Of a stretch of 64,000 nucleotides of DNA, positions 26,155 to 33,214 are shown piece by piece. A program made the translations under genes and the position numbers. The notes under the pieces are model-generated. The model did no database searches and was not told the DNA's origin. It was given only the letters and a program-made list of their open reading frames with translations. The DNA is taken from assembly GCA_963761905.1 (NCBI GenBank), contig CAVXIQ010000004.1:59911-123910 (forward strand), given 5' to 3'. This DNA is from Gaiellasilicea sp963761905. Lineage in GTDB: Bacteria; Actinomycetota; Thermoleophilia; Gaiellales; Gaiellaceae. Positions within the stretch are counted from its first letter, which is position 1. Each line of letters begins with the position of its first letter.

Positions 26155-27159
26155 ATGTTGCGATTCGTCGTCCGCCGGCTCTTGCTTCTCGTGCCGATCC
26201 TGCTCGGCCTTTCGATCCTCGTCTTCGCCTGGATCAGGGTGCTGCCCGGCGGCCCGGCGGAAGCCCTGCTCGGAGAGCGGGCCACCGAAGCGTCGATCGC
26301 CCAGATCGAGAAGCAGTACGGCCTCGACGAGCCGTTGCCCGTCCAGTACGTCTCGTACCTGAAGACCGTCATCCAGGGCGACTTCGGCTCGAGCATCACG
26401 ACGCGACGGCCGGTGACCGAGGAGATCAAGCGTCGCTTCCCGGCCACTGTCGAACTCGCGATCGCAGCCGCGATCTTCGCGACGTTCATCGGGATCCCGC
26501 TCGGGTTCCTGGCCGCGAAACACTACGGCAGCCTGCTCGACCACGGCAGCCTGGTCGGCTCGCTGCTCGGGATCTCGATTCCGGTCTTCTTCCTCGGGAT
26601 CATCCTGAAATTCATCTTCTCGGTGCAGCTCGGCTGGCTGCCGACCGTCGGGCGGATGTCCGTCTTGATCAACATCGACCATCCGACGGGCTTCTACGTC
26701 ATCGACGCGATCCTCGCCGGGGACATGGCGGCGCTCTGGGACGTGCTCAAGCATCTGGTCCTGCCGGCGATCGCGCTCGGCTCGATCCCGCTCGCGATCA
26801 TCGCGCGGATCACGAGGGCGGCGGTGATCGACGTGCAGAACGAGGACTACGTGCGGACGGCCCGGGCCAAGGGCATGTCGCCGGGGATCGTCGATCGGCG
26901 CCACGTCCTCCGCAACGCGCTCCTGCCGATCTCGACGATCATCGGCCTCCAGTTCGGGCTGCTGCTCTCGGGAGCCGTGCTCACGGAGACCGTGTTTGCC
27001 TGGCCCGGGATGGGCACCTGGCTCGTCGACGCGATCGACAGCCGTGACTTCCCCGTGCTGCAGGGCGGAATCCTCTTCCTCGCCGTGATCTTCGTCTTCG
27101 TGAACCTGGTCGTCGACATCTCGTACGCGATCATCAATCCGCGGATCCGGCTCTCGTGA
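26155..27159 (+). CDS. Peptide ABC transporter permease (DppB type)
   Basis: Integral membrane permease, 334 aa, with six helices and the typical opening MLRFVVRRLLLLVPILLGLS. The EAA loop reads DYVRTARAKGMSPGIVDRRHVLRNALLPI near residues 230-260, and the protein ends with the family block FAWPGMGTWLVDAIDSRDFPVLQG. A DppB-specific periplasmic loop follows the first helix (PGGPAEALLG, YGLDEPLPVQYVSYLK). It is 28 nt from the binding-protein gene and overlaps the next permease by four bases (GTGA). Confidence 0.93.
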   Translation: MLRFVVRRLLLLVPILLGLSILVFAWIRVLPGGPAEALLGERATEASIAQIEKQYGLDEPLPVQYVSYLKTVIQGDFGSSITTRRPVTEEIKRRFPATVELAIAAAIFATFIGIPLGFLAAKHYGSLLDHGSLVGSLLGISIPVFFLGIILKFIFSVQLGWLPTVGRMSVLINIDHPTGFYVIDAILAGDMAALWDVLKHLVLPAIALGSIPLAIIARITRAAVIDVQNEDYVRTARAKGMSPGIVDRRHVLRNALLPISTIIGLQFGLLLSGAVLTETVFAWPGMGTWLVDAIDSRDFPVLQGGILFLAVIFVFVNLVVDISYAIINPRIRLS

Positions 27160-28064
27160 GCCTCGCAGAGCTCGAGGCGCGAGAGATCCAGCTCGAGGCG
27201 CCGAGCGGCCTCTGGCACGAGGCATGGCAGCGCCTTCGCAAGGACCCTGGAGCTCTGCTCGGGTTCGGCCTCGTCTCGATCTTCGTCTTGGTGGCGATCT
27301 TCGCGCCGCTGCTCGCGCCTTACGACCCACGGGAGATCAACCTCGCCCTGCTCCGTGACGGCTGCTGTCCGGGGCCGTCGGCCGAGCATCCGCTCGGCGT
27401 GGACGAGCTCGGACGCGACGAGCTCTCGCGGATCATCTACGGCGCGCGCTACTCGCTCCTGATCGGGGTCGTGTCCGTGACCGTCGGCCTTTCGATCGGC
27501 CTCACGCTCGGCGCCATGGCCGGCTACCTGGGCGGGGTCGTCGACACGGTGATCATGCGGGCGATGGACATCATGCTCTCGATCCCCGGTCTGCTGCTCG
27601 CGATCGGGATCGTCGCGTTGCTCGGCCCCGGGATCTGGCAGATCATGATCGCGGTCGGGATCGTCAACGTCCCGATCTTCACGCGGCTCCTGCGAGGCTC
27701 GGTCATCGCACAGCGGGAGAACGACTTCGTCCTCGCCGCGCGCTCCGTCGGAGTGCCGCGGCGGACGATCCTCGCGTCGCACATCCTCCCGAACTCGATC
27801 TCGCCGGTGATCGTCCAGGGCACGCTCGCCCTGGCGACCGCGATCATCGACGTCGCCGGGCTCGGCTTCCTCGGTCTCGGCCCTCAGGATCCCTCAACGC
27901 CCGAGTGGGGCACGATGCTCACCGGCACCGTCCGCTTTCTGCAGACCGCGCCGCACCTCGCGATCTTCCCGGGGATCGCGATCGTGATCTCCGTCCTCGG
28001 CTTCAACCTGATCGGCGACGGTCTTCGCGAAGCTCTCGACCCGAAGCTGCGAGGCCGTGGCTAG
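27156..28064 (+). CDS. Peptide ABC transporter permease (DppC type)
   Basis: Partner permease, 302 aa. It has the DppC N-terminal segment WHEAWQRLRKDPGALLGFGLV, the loop APYDPREINLAL, the HPLGVDELGRDELSRIIYG motif and the EAA loop DFVLAARSVGVPRRTILASHILPNSISPV. The GTG start overlaps the DppB stop as GTGA, and its own end overlaps the DppD-type ATPase by eight bases, so the operon is translationally coupled throughout. A CC pair in the second loop (GCCPGPSAEHPLG) is a small oddity seen in some homologs. Confidence 0.93.
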   Translation: MSLAELEAREIQLEAPSGLWHEAWQRLRKDPGALLGFGLVSIFVLVAIFAPLLAPYDPREINLALLRDGCCPGPSAEHPLGVDELGRDELSRIIYGARYSLLIGVVSVTVGLSIGLTLGAMAGYLGGVVDTVIMRAMDIMLSIPGLLLAIGIVALLGPGIWQIMIAVGIVNVPIFTRLLRGSVIAQRENDFVLAARSVGVPRRTILASHILPNSISPVIVQGTLALATAIIDVAGLGFLGLGPQDPSTPEWGTMLTGTVRFLQTAPHLAIFPGIAIVISVLGFNLIGDGLREALDPKLRGRG

Positions 28065-29067
28065 AGAGCCCATCCTCTCGGTCGAAGACCTGCACGTCCG
28101 CTTCGGGACGGAGCGCGGGCCCGTCTACGCGGTCAACGGGATCTCCTTCGATATCGCCCCGGGTGAGACGCTCGGCATCGTCGGCGAATCGGGCTGCGGC
28201 AAGAGCGTCACGTCCCTTGCGTTGCTCGGAATCCTGGCGCGGAACGGCCGCGTCACCAACGGGCGGGCCATGTTCGAGGGCCGTGACCTGCTGACGCTGA
28301 ACGACGAGCAGCTCCGGACGATCCGCGGCCGCGAGATCGCGATGATCTTCCAGGACCCGATGACCTCGCTGAACCCGGTGCTGACGATCGGCCGGCAGAT
28401 TCGCGAGGCGCTCGAGGCGCATTTCGGAATGGACAAGAAGGACGCGAACCGGCGCGCAGCCGAGCTGCTCGACCAGGTCGGGATCCCGAGCCCCGACGTG
28501 CGGCTCAAGGACTACCCGCATCAGTTCTCGGGCGGGATGCGGCAGCGGGCAATGATCGCGATCGCGCTCGCCTGCGAGCCGAAGCTCCTGATCGCCGACG
28601 AGCCGACGACCGCGCTCGACGTGACGATCCAGGCGCAGATCCTCGAGCTGCTCCGGAACCTCGTCTCGGAGCGCGACACCGCCCTGATCCTGATCACGCA
28701 CGACCTCGGCGTGGTCGCCGGGATGTGCGAGCGGGTGAACGTGATGTACGCCGGCATGTTCGTGGAGACGGGCAGCGCGAATGCCCTCTTCGCGCGGCCC
28801 CGGCACCCCTACACGCTCGGCTTGCTCCAGAGCGTGCCGCGGCTCGATGCCGGCCGCCGCCAGCAGCTGCAGCCGATCCCCGGCGCGCCGCGAAACATGC
28901 TGAGCCCTCCGGCAGCGTGCCCGTTCGCTCCCCGCTGCCGCTTCGAGGTCGAGGAGTCGAGTCAGGCCGTGCCGCCGCTGGAGGAGCTCGAGGCCGGTCA
29001 CCACGTGCGCTGCTTCAACCCCGTGCCGGCGGACGAGTGGCAGCGGACGAGGCTCGGCGCCGCGTGA
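28057..29067 (+). CDS. Peptide ABC transporter ATP-binding protein (DppD type)
   Basis: First ATPase subunit, 336 aa. Walker A is GESGCGKSVTSLALL, Q-loop IFQDPMTSLNPV, signature FSGGMRQRAMIAIALAC, Walker B LLIADEPTTALDVTIQAQIL and the His switch ITHDLGVV. The C-terminal oligopeptide-transporter extension carries four conserved cysteines in the FeS-type pattern CPFAPRC plus C elsewhere (PAACPFAPRCRFE, HHVRCFN). The start GTG 28057 lies inside the end of the DppC gene. It ends in a GTGA overlap with the second ATPase. Confidence 0.93.
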   Translation: MAREPILSVEDLHVRFGTERGPVYAVNGISFDIAPGETLGIVGESGCGKSVTSLALLGILARNGRVTNGRAMFEGRDLLTLNDEQLRTIRGREIAMIFQDPMTSLNPVLTIGRQIREALEAHFGMDKKDANRRAAELLDQVGIPSPDVRLKDYPHQFSGGMRQRAMIAIALACEPKLLIADEPTTALDVTIQAQILELLRNLVSERDTALILITHDLGVVAGMCERVNVMYAGMFVETGSANALFARPRHPYTLGLLQSVPRLDAGRRQQLQPIPGAPRNMLSPPAACPFAPRCRFEVEESSQAVPPLEELEAGHHVRCFNPVPADEWQRTRLGAA

Positions 29068-30137
29068 GCGAGAACGGCGCTCCGCTCGTCGACGTCGACG
29101 AGCTGAAGGTCTGGTTTCCGATCCGCAGCGGCCTCGTGCTCGACCGGCACGTCGGCGACGTCAAGGCAGTGGACGGCGTGTCGCTCCAGATCCACCGCGG
29201 AGAGACGCTCGGGCTCGTCGGCGAGTCGGGCTGCGGCAAGTCGACGGTCGGCCGTGCGCTCCTCCGTCTGTACGAGCCGACTGACGGCACGATCACCTTC
29301 GACGGGCAGGACATCACGCGGCTCGGCGAGAAGGAGCTCCGGCCGCTGCGCAAGCGGATGCAGATGATCTTCCAGGATCCGTACGCCTCGCTGAACCCGC
29401 GCCATTCCGTCGGCCGCATGGTCGGCGAGCCGCTGCGCGTCCACCGCGTCGGCGGCGGCGACGTGAGCAGCAAGGTGCGTGAGTTGCTGACGACGGTCGG
29501 CTTGCCGGCCGACGCCGCGACCCGATACCCGCACGAGTTCTCGGGCGGACAGCGCCAGCGAATCGGTCTCGCCCGAGCTCTCGCGCTGAACCCGGACTTC
29601 GTCGTCTGCGACGAGCCGGTCTCGGCGCTCGACGTCTCGATTCAGGCACAGATCGTCAACCTGCTCGAGCTGCTCCAGAAGGAGTTCGACCTGACGTACC
29701 TGTTCATCGCGCACGACCTGGCGGTGGTGCGGCACATCTCCGATCGGATCGCGGTGATGTACCTCGGCCAGATCATGGAGCTCTCGCCCGCCGACGACCT
29801 CTACGACAACCCGCTGCACCCGTACACGATCTCGCTGCTCTCCGCGATCCCGATTCCCGATCCCGAGGTCGAGCGCAAGCGGACGTCGATCCTGCTCCAG
29901 GGCGATCTGCCCAGTCCCGCCAATCCGCCGGCGGCCTGTCGCTTCCACACGCGCTGCCCGTACGTCCAGCCAACGCGCTGTCGGGACGAGGAGCCCGAGC
30001 TGCGCCCGGTCGACACCCATCTCGTCAAGTGTCACTTCGCAGAGGAGATCAAGGCCGGGAAGCTCCAGCCCCAGGTGCGGGAGGTCGTCTTCGAGCCCGG
30101 CGCTCAGCCGGCAGCGTACGAGCCACCGCCGGTCTAG
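29064..30137 (+). CDS. Peptide ABC transporter ATP-binding protein (DppF type)
   Basis: Second ATPase, 357 aa. Walker A is GESGCGKSTVGRALL, Q-loop IFQDPYASLNPRHSVGRMV, signature FSGGQRQRIGLARALAL, Walker B FVVCDEPVSALDVSIQAQIV, followed by AHDLAVVRHISDRIAVMYLGQIME. The C-terminal cysteine motif is PPAACRFHTRCPYVQPTRC. The GTG at 29064 overlaps the DppD stop as GTGA; the longer ORF starting at 28725 runs antisense-like through DppD and is not real. A tail of 30 residues (EEIKAGKLQPQVREVVFEPG) follows the usual end. Confidence 0.93.
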   Translation: MSENGAPLVDVDELKVWFPIRSGLVLDRHVGDVKAVDGVSLQIHRGETLGLVGESGCGKSTVGRALLRLYEPTDGTITFDGQDITRLGEKELRPLRKRMQMIFQDPYASLNPRHSVGRMVGEPLRVHRVGGGDVSSKVRELLTTVGLPADAATRYPHEFSGGQRQRIGLARALALNPDFVVCDEPVSALDVSIQAQIVNLLELLQKEFDLTYLFIAHDLAVVRHISDRIAVMYLGQIMELSPADDLYDNPLHPYTISLLSAIPIPDPEVERKRTSILLQGDLPSPANPPAACRFHTRCPYVQPTRCRDEEPELRPVDTHLVKCHFAEEIKAGKLQPQVREVVFEPGAQPAAYEPPPV

Positions 30138-30139
30138 CC

Positions 30140-30526
30140 CTGGAAAAGCGCATCGAGATCCGTTGGAACGACCTCGACGGCTACGGCCACGTCAATCAGG
30201 CCGTCTACGTGACCTACGGCGAGGAAGCGCTCGACGCCTGGTTCCGGGAGCGGCTGAGGCTCGACGAGAACCGCGTCTGGGACTACGTCGCGGCGAAGAC
30301 CACGATCGAATACCGCTCGGAGTTGCGAATCGAGGATGGCCCCGCAGTCGCCACGGTCGAGCTCGTGCGCCTCGGGACGAAGAGCGTGACGACGCGAACG
30401 ACGGTGGCCGCCGCAGACGGACGAGTCGGGGCCGAGCTCGAGAACGTCGTCGTCGTCATCGACGGCAAGGGTGGAACGAGCCGCGCGCTCAGCGACGAAG
30501 AGCGGACAGCGCTGGACGGCTCGTGA
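30140..30526 (+). CDS. Hotdog-fold acyl-CoA thioesterase (4HBT family), probable CTG start
   Basis: A 128-residue thioesterase of the YbgC/4-hydroxybenzoyl-CoA type: IEIRWNDLDGYGHVNQAVYVTYGEEALDAWF holds the catalytic Asp region, then WDYVAAKTTIEYRSELRIED. The family opens right at this block, yet no ATG, GTG or TTG is in frame between the DppF stop (TAG 30135-30137) and it. The CTG at 30140 is the only start-like codon at the right place; a hidden frameshift is the alternative. It ends with a GTGA overlap into the NlpC/P60 gene, so it belongs to the transporter operon. Substrate unknown. Confidence 0.78.
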   Translation: MEKRIEIRWNDLDGYGHVNQAVYVTYGEEALDAWFRERLRLDENRVWDYVAAKTTIEYRSELRIEDGPAVATVELVRLGTKSVTTRTTVAAADGRVGAELENVVVVIDGKGGTSRALSDEERTALDGS

Positions 30527-31095
30527 GCGAGACGTTGTCCTGCGGGCTCGAGCTCGCGCCGCTGTTCGCGGATTGCGACTCCAGCTCCGAGCGGGTGACC
30601 GAAGCGCTGCTCGGCGAGCCGTTGATCGTCGAGGAGCGCAGGGACGGCTGGGCCCGGGTGACGACCGCGTATGCCTATCCGGGTTGGATCGCGGCCGAGG
30701 CGCTTTCGCCGGCGGCCCCGAGTGGCTGGCTACCCGAGCGGCGCGACGGCGATCCCGTGGCCGAAGCTCGGCGCTATCTCGGCACGCCCTATCTCTGGGG
30801 CGGGATGAGCGAGCGTGGGATCGATTGTTCCGGCCTCGTGCACATGGCCTATCGGAGGCTCGGCCGGCTTGTGCCTCGCGACGCCGATCAGCAGGAGGAG
30901 GCCGCCGAGCCCGTCACGGAGCCGCGATCGGGGGATCTCGTCACCTATGGCTCCGAGTTCGCCACCCACATCGCCTTCTGGCTCGGCGACGAGCGGATCC
31001 TGCACGCGCCGGGAGGGCGGGTAGTGGTCGAGGAGGTCGAGCCGTCGAAGCTGAGGCGGCGGCGACGAGGGTTCGTGCGGCTGCCGCTCGCGTGA
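30523..31095 (+). CDS. NlpC/P60 cell-wall peptidase with N-terminal SH3b-like domain
   Basis: Cysteine peptidase that cuts peptidoglycan stem peptides. Residues 1-65 look like an SH3b binding domain (EALLGEPLIVEERRDGWARVTTAYAYPGWIAAEAL). The catalytic domain has GTPYLWGGMSERGIDCSGLVH (Cys), THIAFWLGDERILHAPGG (His) and VEEVEPSKL. No signal peptide is visible, as in the cytoplasmic YkfC group that degrades imported muropeptides. That, and its place behind a peptide importer, suggest cell-wall peptide recycling; this is inference. GTG start overlaps the thioesterase stop. Confidence 0.88.
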   Translation: MSETLSCGLELAPLFADCDSSSERVTEALLGEPLIVEERRDGWARVTTAYAYPGWIAAEALSPAAPSGWLPERRDGDPVAEARRYLGTPYLWGGMSERGIDCSGLVHMAYRRLGRLVPRDADQQEEAAEPVTEPRSGDLVTYGSEFATHIAFWLGDERILHAPGGRVVVEEVEPSKLRRRRRGFVRLPLA

Positions 31096-31099
31096 CCTC

Positions 31100-31489
31100 G
31101 TGCCGGGACATACCTCGTTCGAGCTAAAGGCGCTCGTCCGGCAGGCCGATATCGGGGCCGTGGACGCTGCTGAGCGCAAGGAGATCCTGAGCCGCTACAT
31201 GGACCATAGTCGCCGCTTCGAAGCCGCAGCGCTGCGGCGGTCGAACGGCACCGCTGAGGTCATCCCGTTCTCCGCGCCGCTCCGTGAGCTCGAGCAGGAG
31301 CCGACGATGCGCGAGATCGAGGTTCTGCAGCTCGTGGCCGACGGACTGGTCAATCGCGAGATCGGCCAGCGCCTCTTCCTGTCCGAGGAGACCGTCAAGA
31401 GCCACGTGCGTCACCTTTTGGCCAAGCTTCAAGCCCGTTCGCGCGCCCACGCGGTCTCGGTCGGCTTCCGCCGCGGCCTGATCCGCTAG
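31100..31489 (+). CDS. Small LuxR-type DNA-binding protein
   Basis: A 129-residue protein with a LuxR helix-turn-helix in its C-terminal half: TMREIEVLQLVADGLVNREIGQRLFLSEETVKSHVRHLLAKL. The N-terminal 60 residues are charged and helical (LSRYMDHSRRFEAAALRRS) and do not resemble a receiver domain. The GTG start is four bases after the NlpC/P60 stop, so it is likely the last gene of the peptide-transporter operon and may regulate it. A very strong hairpin follows. Confidence 0.85.
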   Translation: MPGHTSFELKALVRQADIGAVDAAERKEILSRYMDHSRRFEAAALRRSNGTAEVIPFSAPLRELEQEPTMREIEVLQLVADGLVNREIGQRLFLSEETVKSHVRHLLAKLQARSRAHAVSVGFRRGLIR

Positions 31490-31523
31490 CCGCTCCCCGA
31501 GCGTCGAAGCCCAGAACGAGAAA

Positions 31524-31574
31524 CGCATCGGGGCCGCGCCGCGGCGATATCTCCCGCGGCGCGGCCCCGATGCG
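31524..31574 (+). terminator. Very strong hairpin terminator, 21-bp perfect arms
   Basis: Arms at 31524-31544 and 31554-31574 are exact inverted repeats of 21 bases (beginning CGCATCGGGGCC) around a nine-base loop CGATATCTC. It lies 35 nt after the small LuxR gene and a run of T-rich sequence (TCTTTCCACTTTTCCC) follows shortly after. Confidence 0.85.
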
Positions 31575-31612
31575 AACAGCTCGAAGCCAGTCTTTCCACT
31601 TTTCCCACAGTC

Positions 31613-31621
31613 TGTGGACAA
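31613..31621 (-). promoter_or_regulatory. DnaA-box-like 9-mer
   Basis: TTGTCCACA on the minus strand matches the actinobacterial DnaA box exactly and is part of a small palindrome CCACAGTCTGTGG. Only one good copy is present, so this is not evidence of an origin. Confidence 0.3.
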
Positions 31622-31676
31622 CTCCCCCTAACGAGGGATGTCGGTTAGCTAAGGGAATAGCAGTATTCGACGGCTT

Positions 31677-31742
31677 CTACCAGCCTTTTGCCTGACCGGC
31701 GAAGGCTGCCCGCGAGACGAGACGAATCATGGACTGACGCAT
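31677..31742 (-). CDS. Possible 21-residue peptide with its own promoter and ribosome site
   Basis: A short minus-strand ORF of 21 codons plus stop, starting MRQSMIRLVSRAAF and ending GQAKGW. The ATG is preceded by AGGGTGGA with a five-base spacer. Upstream there is a good sigma-70-like promoter, TTGCAT (31807-31802), 16-nt spacer, TATCAT (31785-31780), so the whole unit is coherent. The peptide is basic and amphipathic with a terminal tryptophan. No homolog comes to mind. It could be a signalling or leader peptide, or nothing. Confidence 0.35.
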   Translation of the reverse strand: MRQSMIRLVSRAAFAGQAKGW

Positions 31743-31779
31743 TGTGTTCCACCCTTTGTTGGGGACTGACGGCTCCAGG

Positions 31780-31807
31780 ATGATACCCCTTTTGGGGGAG
31801 AATGCAA
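31780..31807 (-). promoter_or_regulatory. Sigma-70-like promoter reading leftward, with internal palindrome
   Basis: TTGCAT and TATCAT are spaced 16 bases apart. The spacer contains the palindrome CCCCTTTTGGGG (31786-31797), a possible operator. The site lies in the gap before the HD-GYP gene, whose own start is at 31823 on the other strand. Confidence 0.45.
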
Positions 31808-31822
31808 GAGGTTTAGAAAGAA

Positions 31823-33214
31823 TTGAGCGAAATCGCCGTGTCAACTGAAGAAATCGACCCCCGTGTGCTGCCTTCACCGCTGAAGGTTAAGGCCTACGCC
31901 GGGTTCCTGGTCCTAAGCGCGACTGCCTGGGCGGTCGGTCTAGTTGCCTTAGACGTTCAGCTGGGTCCTCCCCTCGTGGTCGCAGCTCTAGCCGTAGCGG
32001 CAGCGTTGGCCGAGCGCGGGACAGTCCGCCTCAGTCACACCATTGAGGAATCCGTTTCGGCGCTACCCATGCTCTTTGCCGCCGTCCTGTTTGGGCCGTT
32101 GGCTGCCCTGGTGGTTGCGGGAGCATCAATGCTTGGCGACTTCACTCGGCCCTACCTTCGGTGGGGCATCTACACCTCCAGTCGCATGATTACTGCAGCG
32201 ATCGTCGGAACGCTCGCTGTGGCAACAGCCCACGTCATCGAGAACGCGACGTTGGCCCTCGCAGCAAGCACGATCGTTGCGGCGGTGGTCGCCCAGCTCC
32301 TCGACGCGGTGTTCGCGAGCCTCACCGTGCACCTCCGAGGTCGTGGAGACGCGACAGAGACGTTCGGACTGCTGGTGCCGGTTGCGATGGCAGCGATACC
32401 TTTGTACGCGCCGCTTGTCGCAGGACTCGCGATCGCTTACGACCAGATGTCTCCTTGGGCTGCGCTCCTCTTCTTCGTGCCGGCCGTGGCTGCTCAGAAG
32501 CTCTACACGCTTTATCAAGCTCAGAGATTGCTGACGGACGGCCTGTCGGTTGCGAACGACCGGCTCGAGAAGGCGAATCTATCGTTCGCAGCGGGGCTCG
32601 TGGCAGCTCTTGATGCCCGAGATCGGTACACAGCCGGCCATTCGGCCGCAGTGGCGATCTACTCTCGTGATATTGCGCGTCGCATGGGGCTGGATGAATC
32701 GGAGATACAGAAGGTGTACCTGTGCGGGCTCGTCCATGACATCGGCAAGATCGGGCTACCCTCGGGCCTTCTTGAGAAGCCTGGAGCTCTCACCCTCGAT
32801 GAACGACGCCGGATGCAGGAGCATTCAGAGATTGGGGAACGGATACTCGCGAAGGTCGAGGACTACAGTGAGATCGCGACAATCGTCCGCCATCATCACG
32901 AAAGGTTTGATGGCGAAGGATATCCGGACGGGCTTCGAAGCGTCTCGGTGCCTCTACTGTCCCGCATCATCGCCGTAGCTGATGCTTACGATGCGATGAC
33001 ATCAGATCGCCCCTATCGAGAGGCCATGCCGAGTCGCGTCGCTCGTCTTCGACTTGCGCAGGCAGTTGGCTCACAATTCGATACGACTGTCGTAGCCGCC
33101 TTCGAAGCGATACTTGCAACGTCCGACGAGACTTACCGGATGGGCTCGCGATCCGAACCGGTGTATCGCTCTGACTACGTTGAGGAATCTGTGCTTGTGT
33201 CGGGCGCGGCGTAG
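31823..33214 (+). CDS. Membrane HD-GYP domain phosphohydrolase
   Basis: A 463-residue protein with about seven hydrophobic helices in the first 225 residues (AYAGFLVLSATAWAVGLVAL, LPMLFAAVLFGPLAALVVAG and others), a coiled linker, then an HD-GYP domain: DRYTAGHSAAVAIYSRDIA, CGLVHDIGKIGLP (HD), QEHSEIGERIL, VRHHHERFDGEGYPDG (GYP) and ADAYDAMTSDRPYR. HD-GYP enzymes hydrolyse cyclic di-GMP, so this may couple a membrane signal to that messenger. The start is TTG 31823. Codon use is less GC-biased than in neighbours, suggesting transfer. Its end overlaps the convergent regulator gene by 40 bp. Confidence 0.9.
   Translation: MSEIAVSTEEIDPRVLPSPLKVKAYAGFLVLSATAWAVGLVALDVQLGPPLVVAALAVAAALAERGTVRLSHTIEESVSALPMLFAAVLFGPLAALVVAGASMLGDFTRPYLRWGIYTSSRMITAAIVGTLAVATAHVIENATLALAASTIVAAVVAQLLDAVFASLTVHLRGRGDATETFGLLVPVAMAAIPLYAPLVAGLAIAYDQMSPWAALLFFVPAVAAQKLYTLYQAQRLLTDGLSVANDRLEKANLSFAAGLVAALDARDRYTAGHSAAVAIYSRDIARRMGLDESEIQKVYLCGLVHDIGKIGLPSGLLEKPGALTLDERRRMQEHSEIGERILAKVEDYSEIATIVRHHHERFDGEGYPDGLRSVSVPLLSRIIAVADAYDAMTSDRPYREAMPSRVARLRLAQAVGSQFDTTVVAAFEAILATSDETYRMGSRSEPVYRSDYVEESVLVSGAA

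Larger units (their letters stand above)
31490..31822. other. 333-bp intergenic region at the left edge of the low-GC segment
   Basis: It holds a 21-bp-arm terminator, a DnaA-box-like 9-mer, a short ORF on the minus strand with promoter and ribosome site, and overlapping divergent promoter-like elements (each listed separately). Base composition drops noticeably from about 31575 onward. Confidence 0.5.

Noticed and set aside
31605..31625. Replication origin
   Set aside because: Only one good DnaA box and no dnaA, dnaN or clustered boxes nearby.
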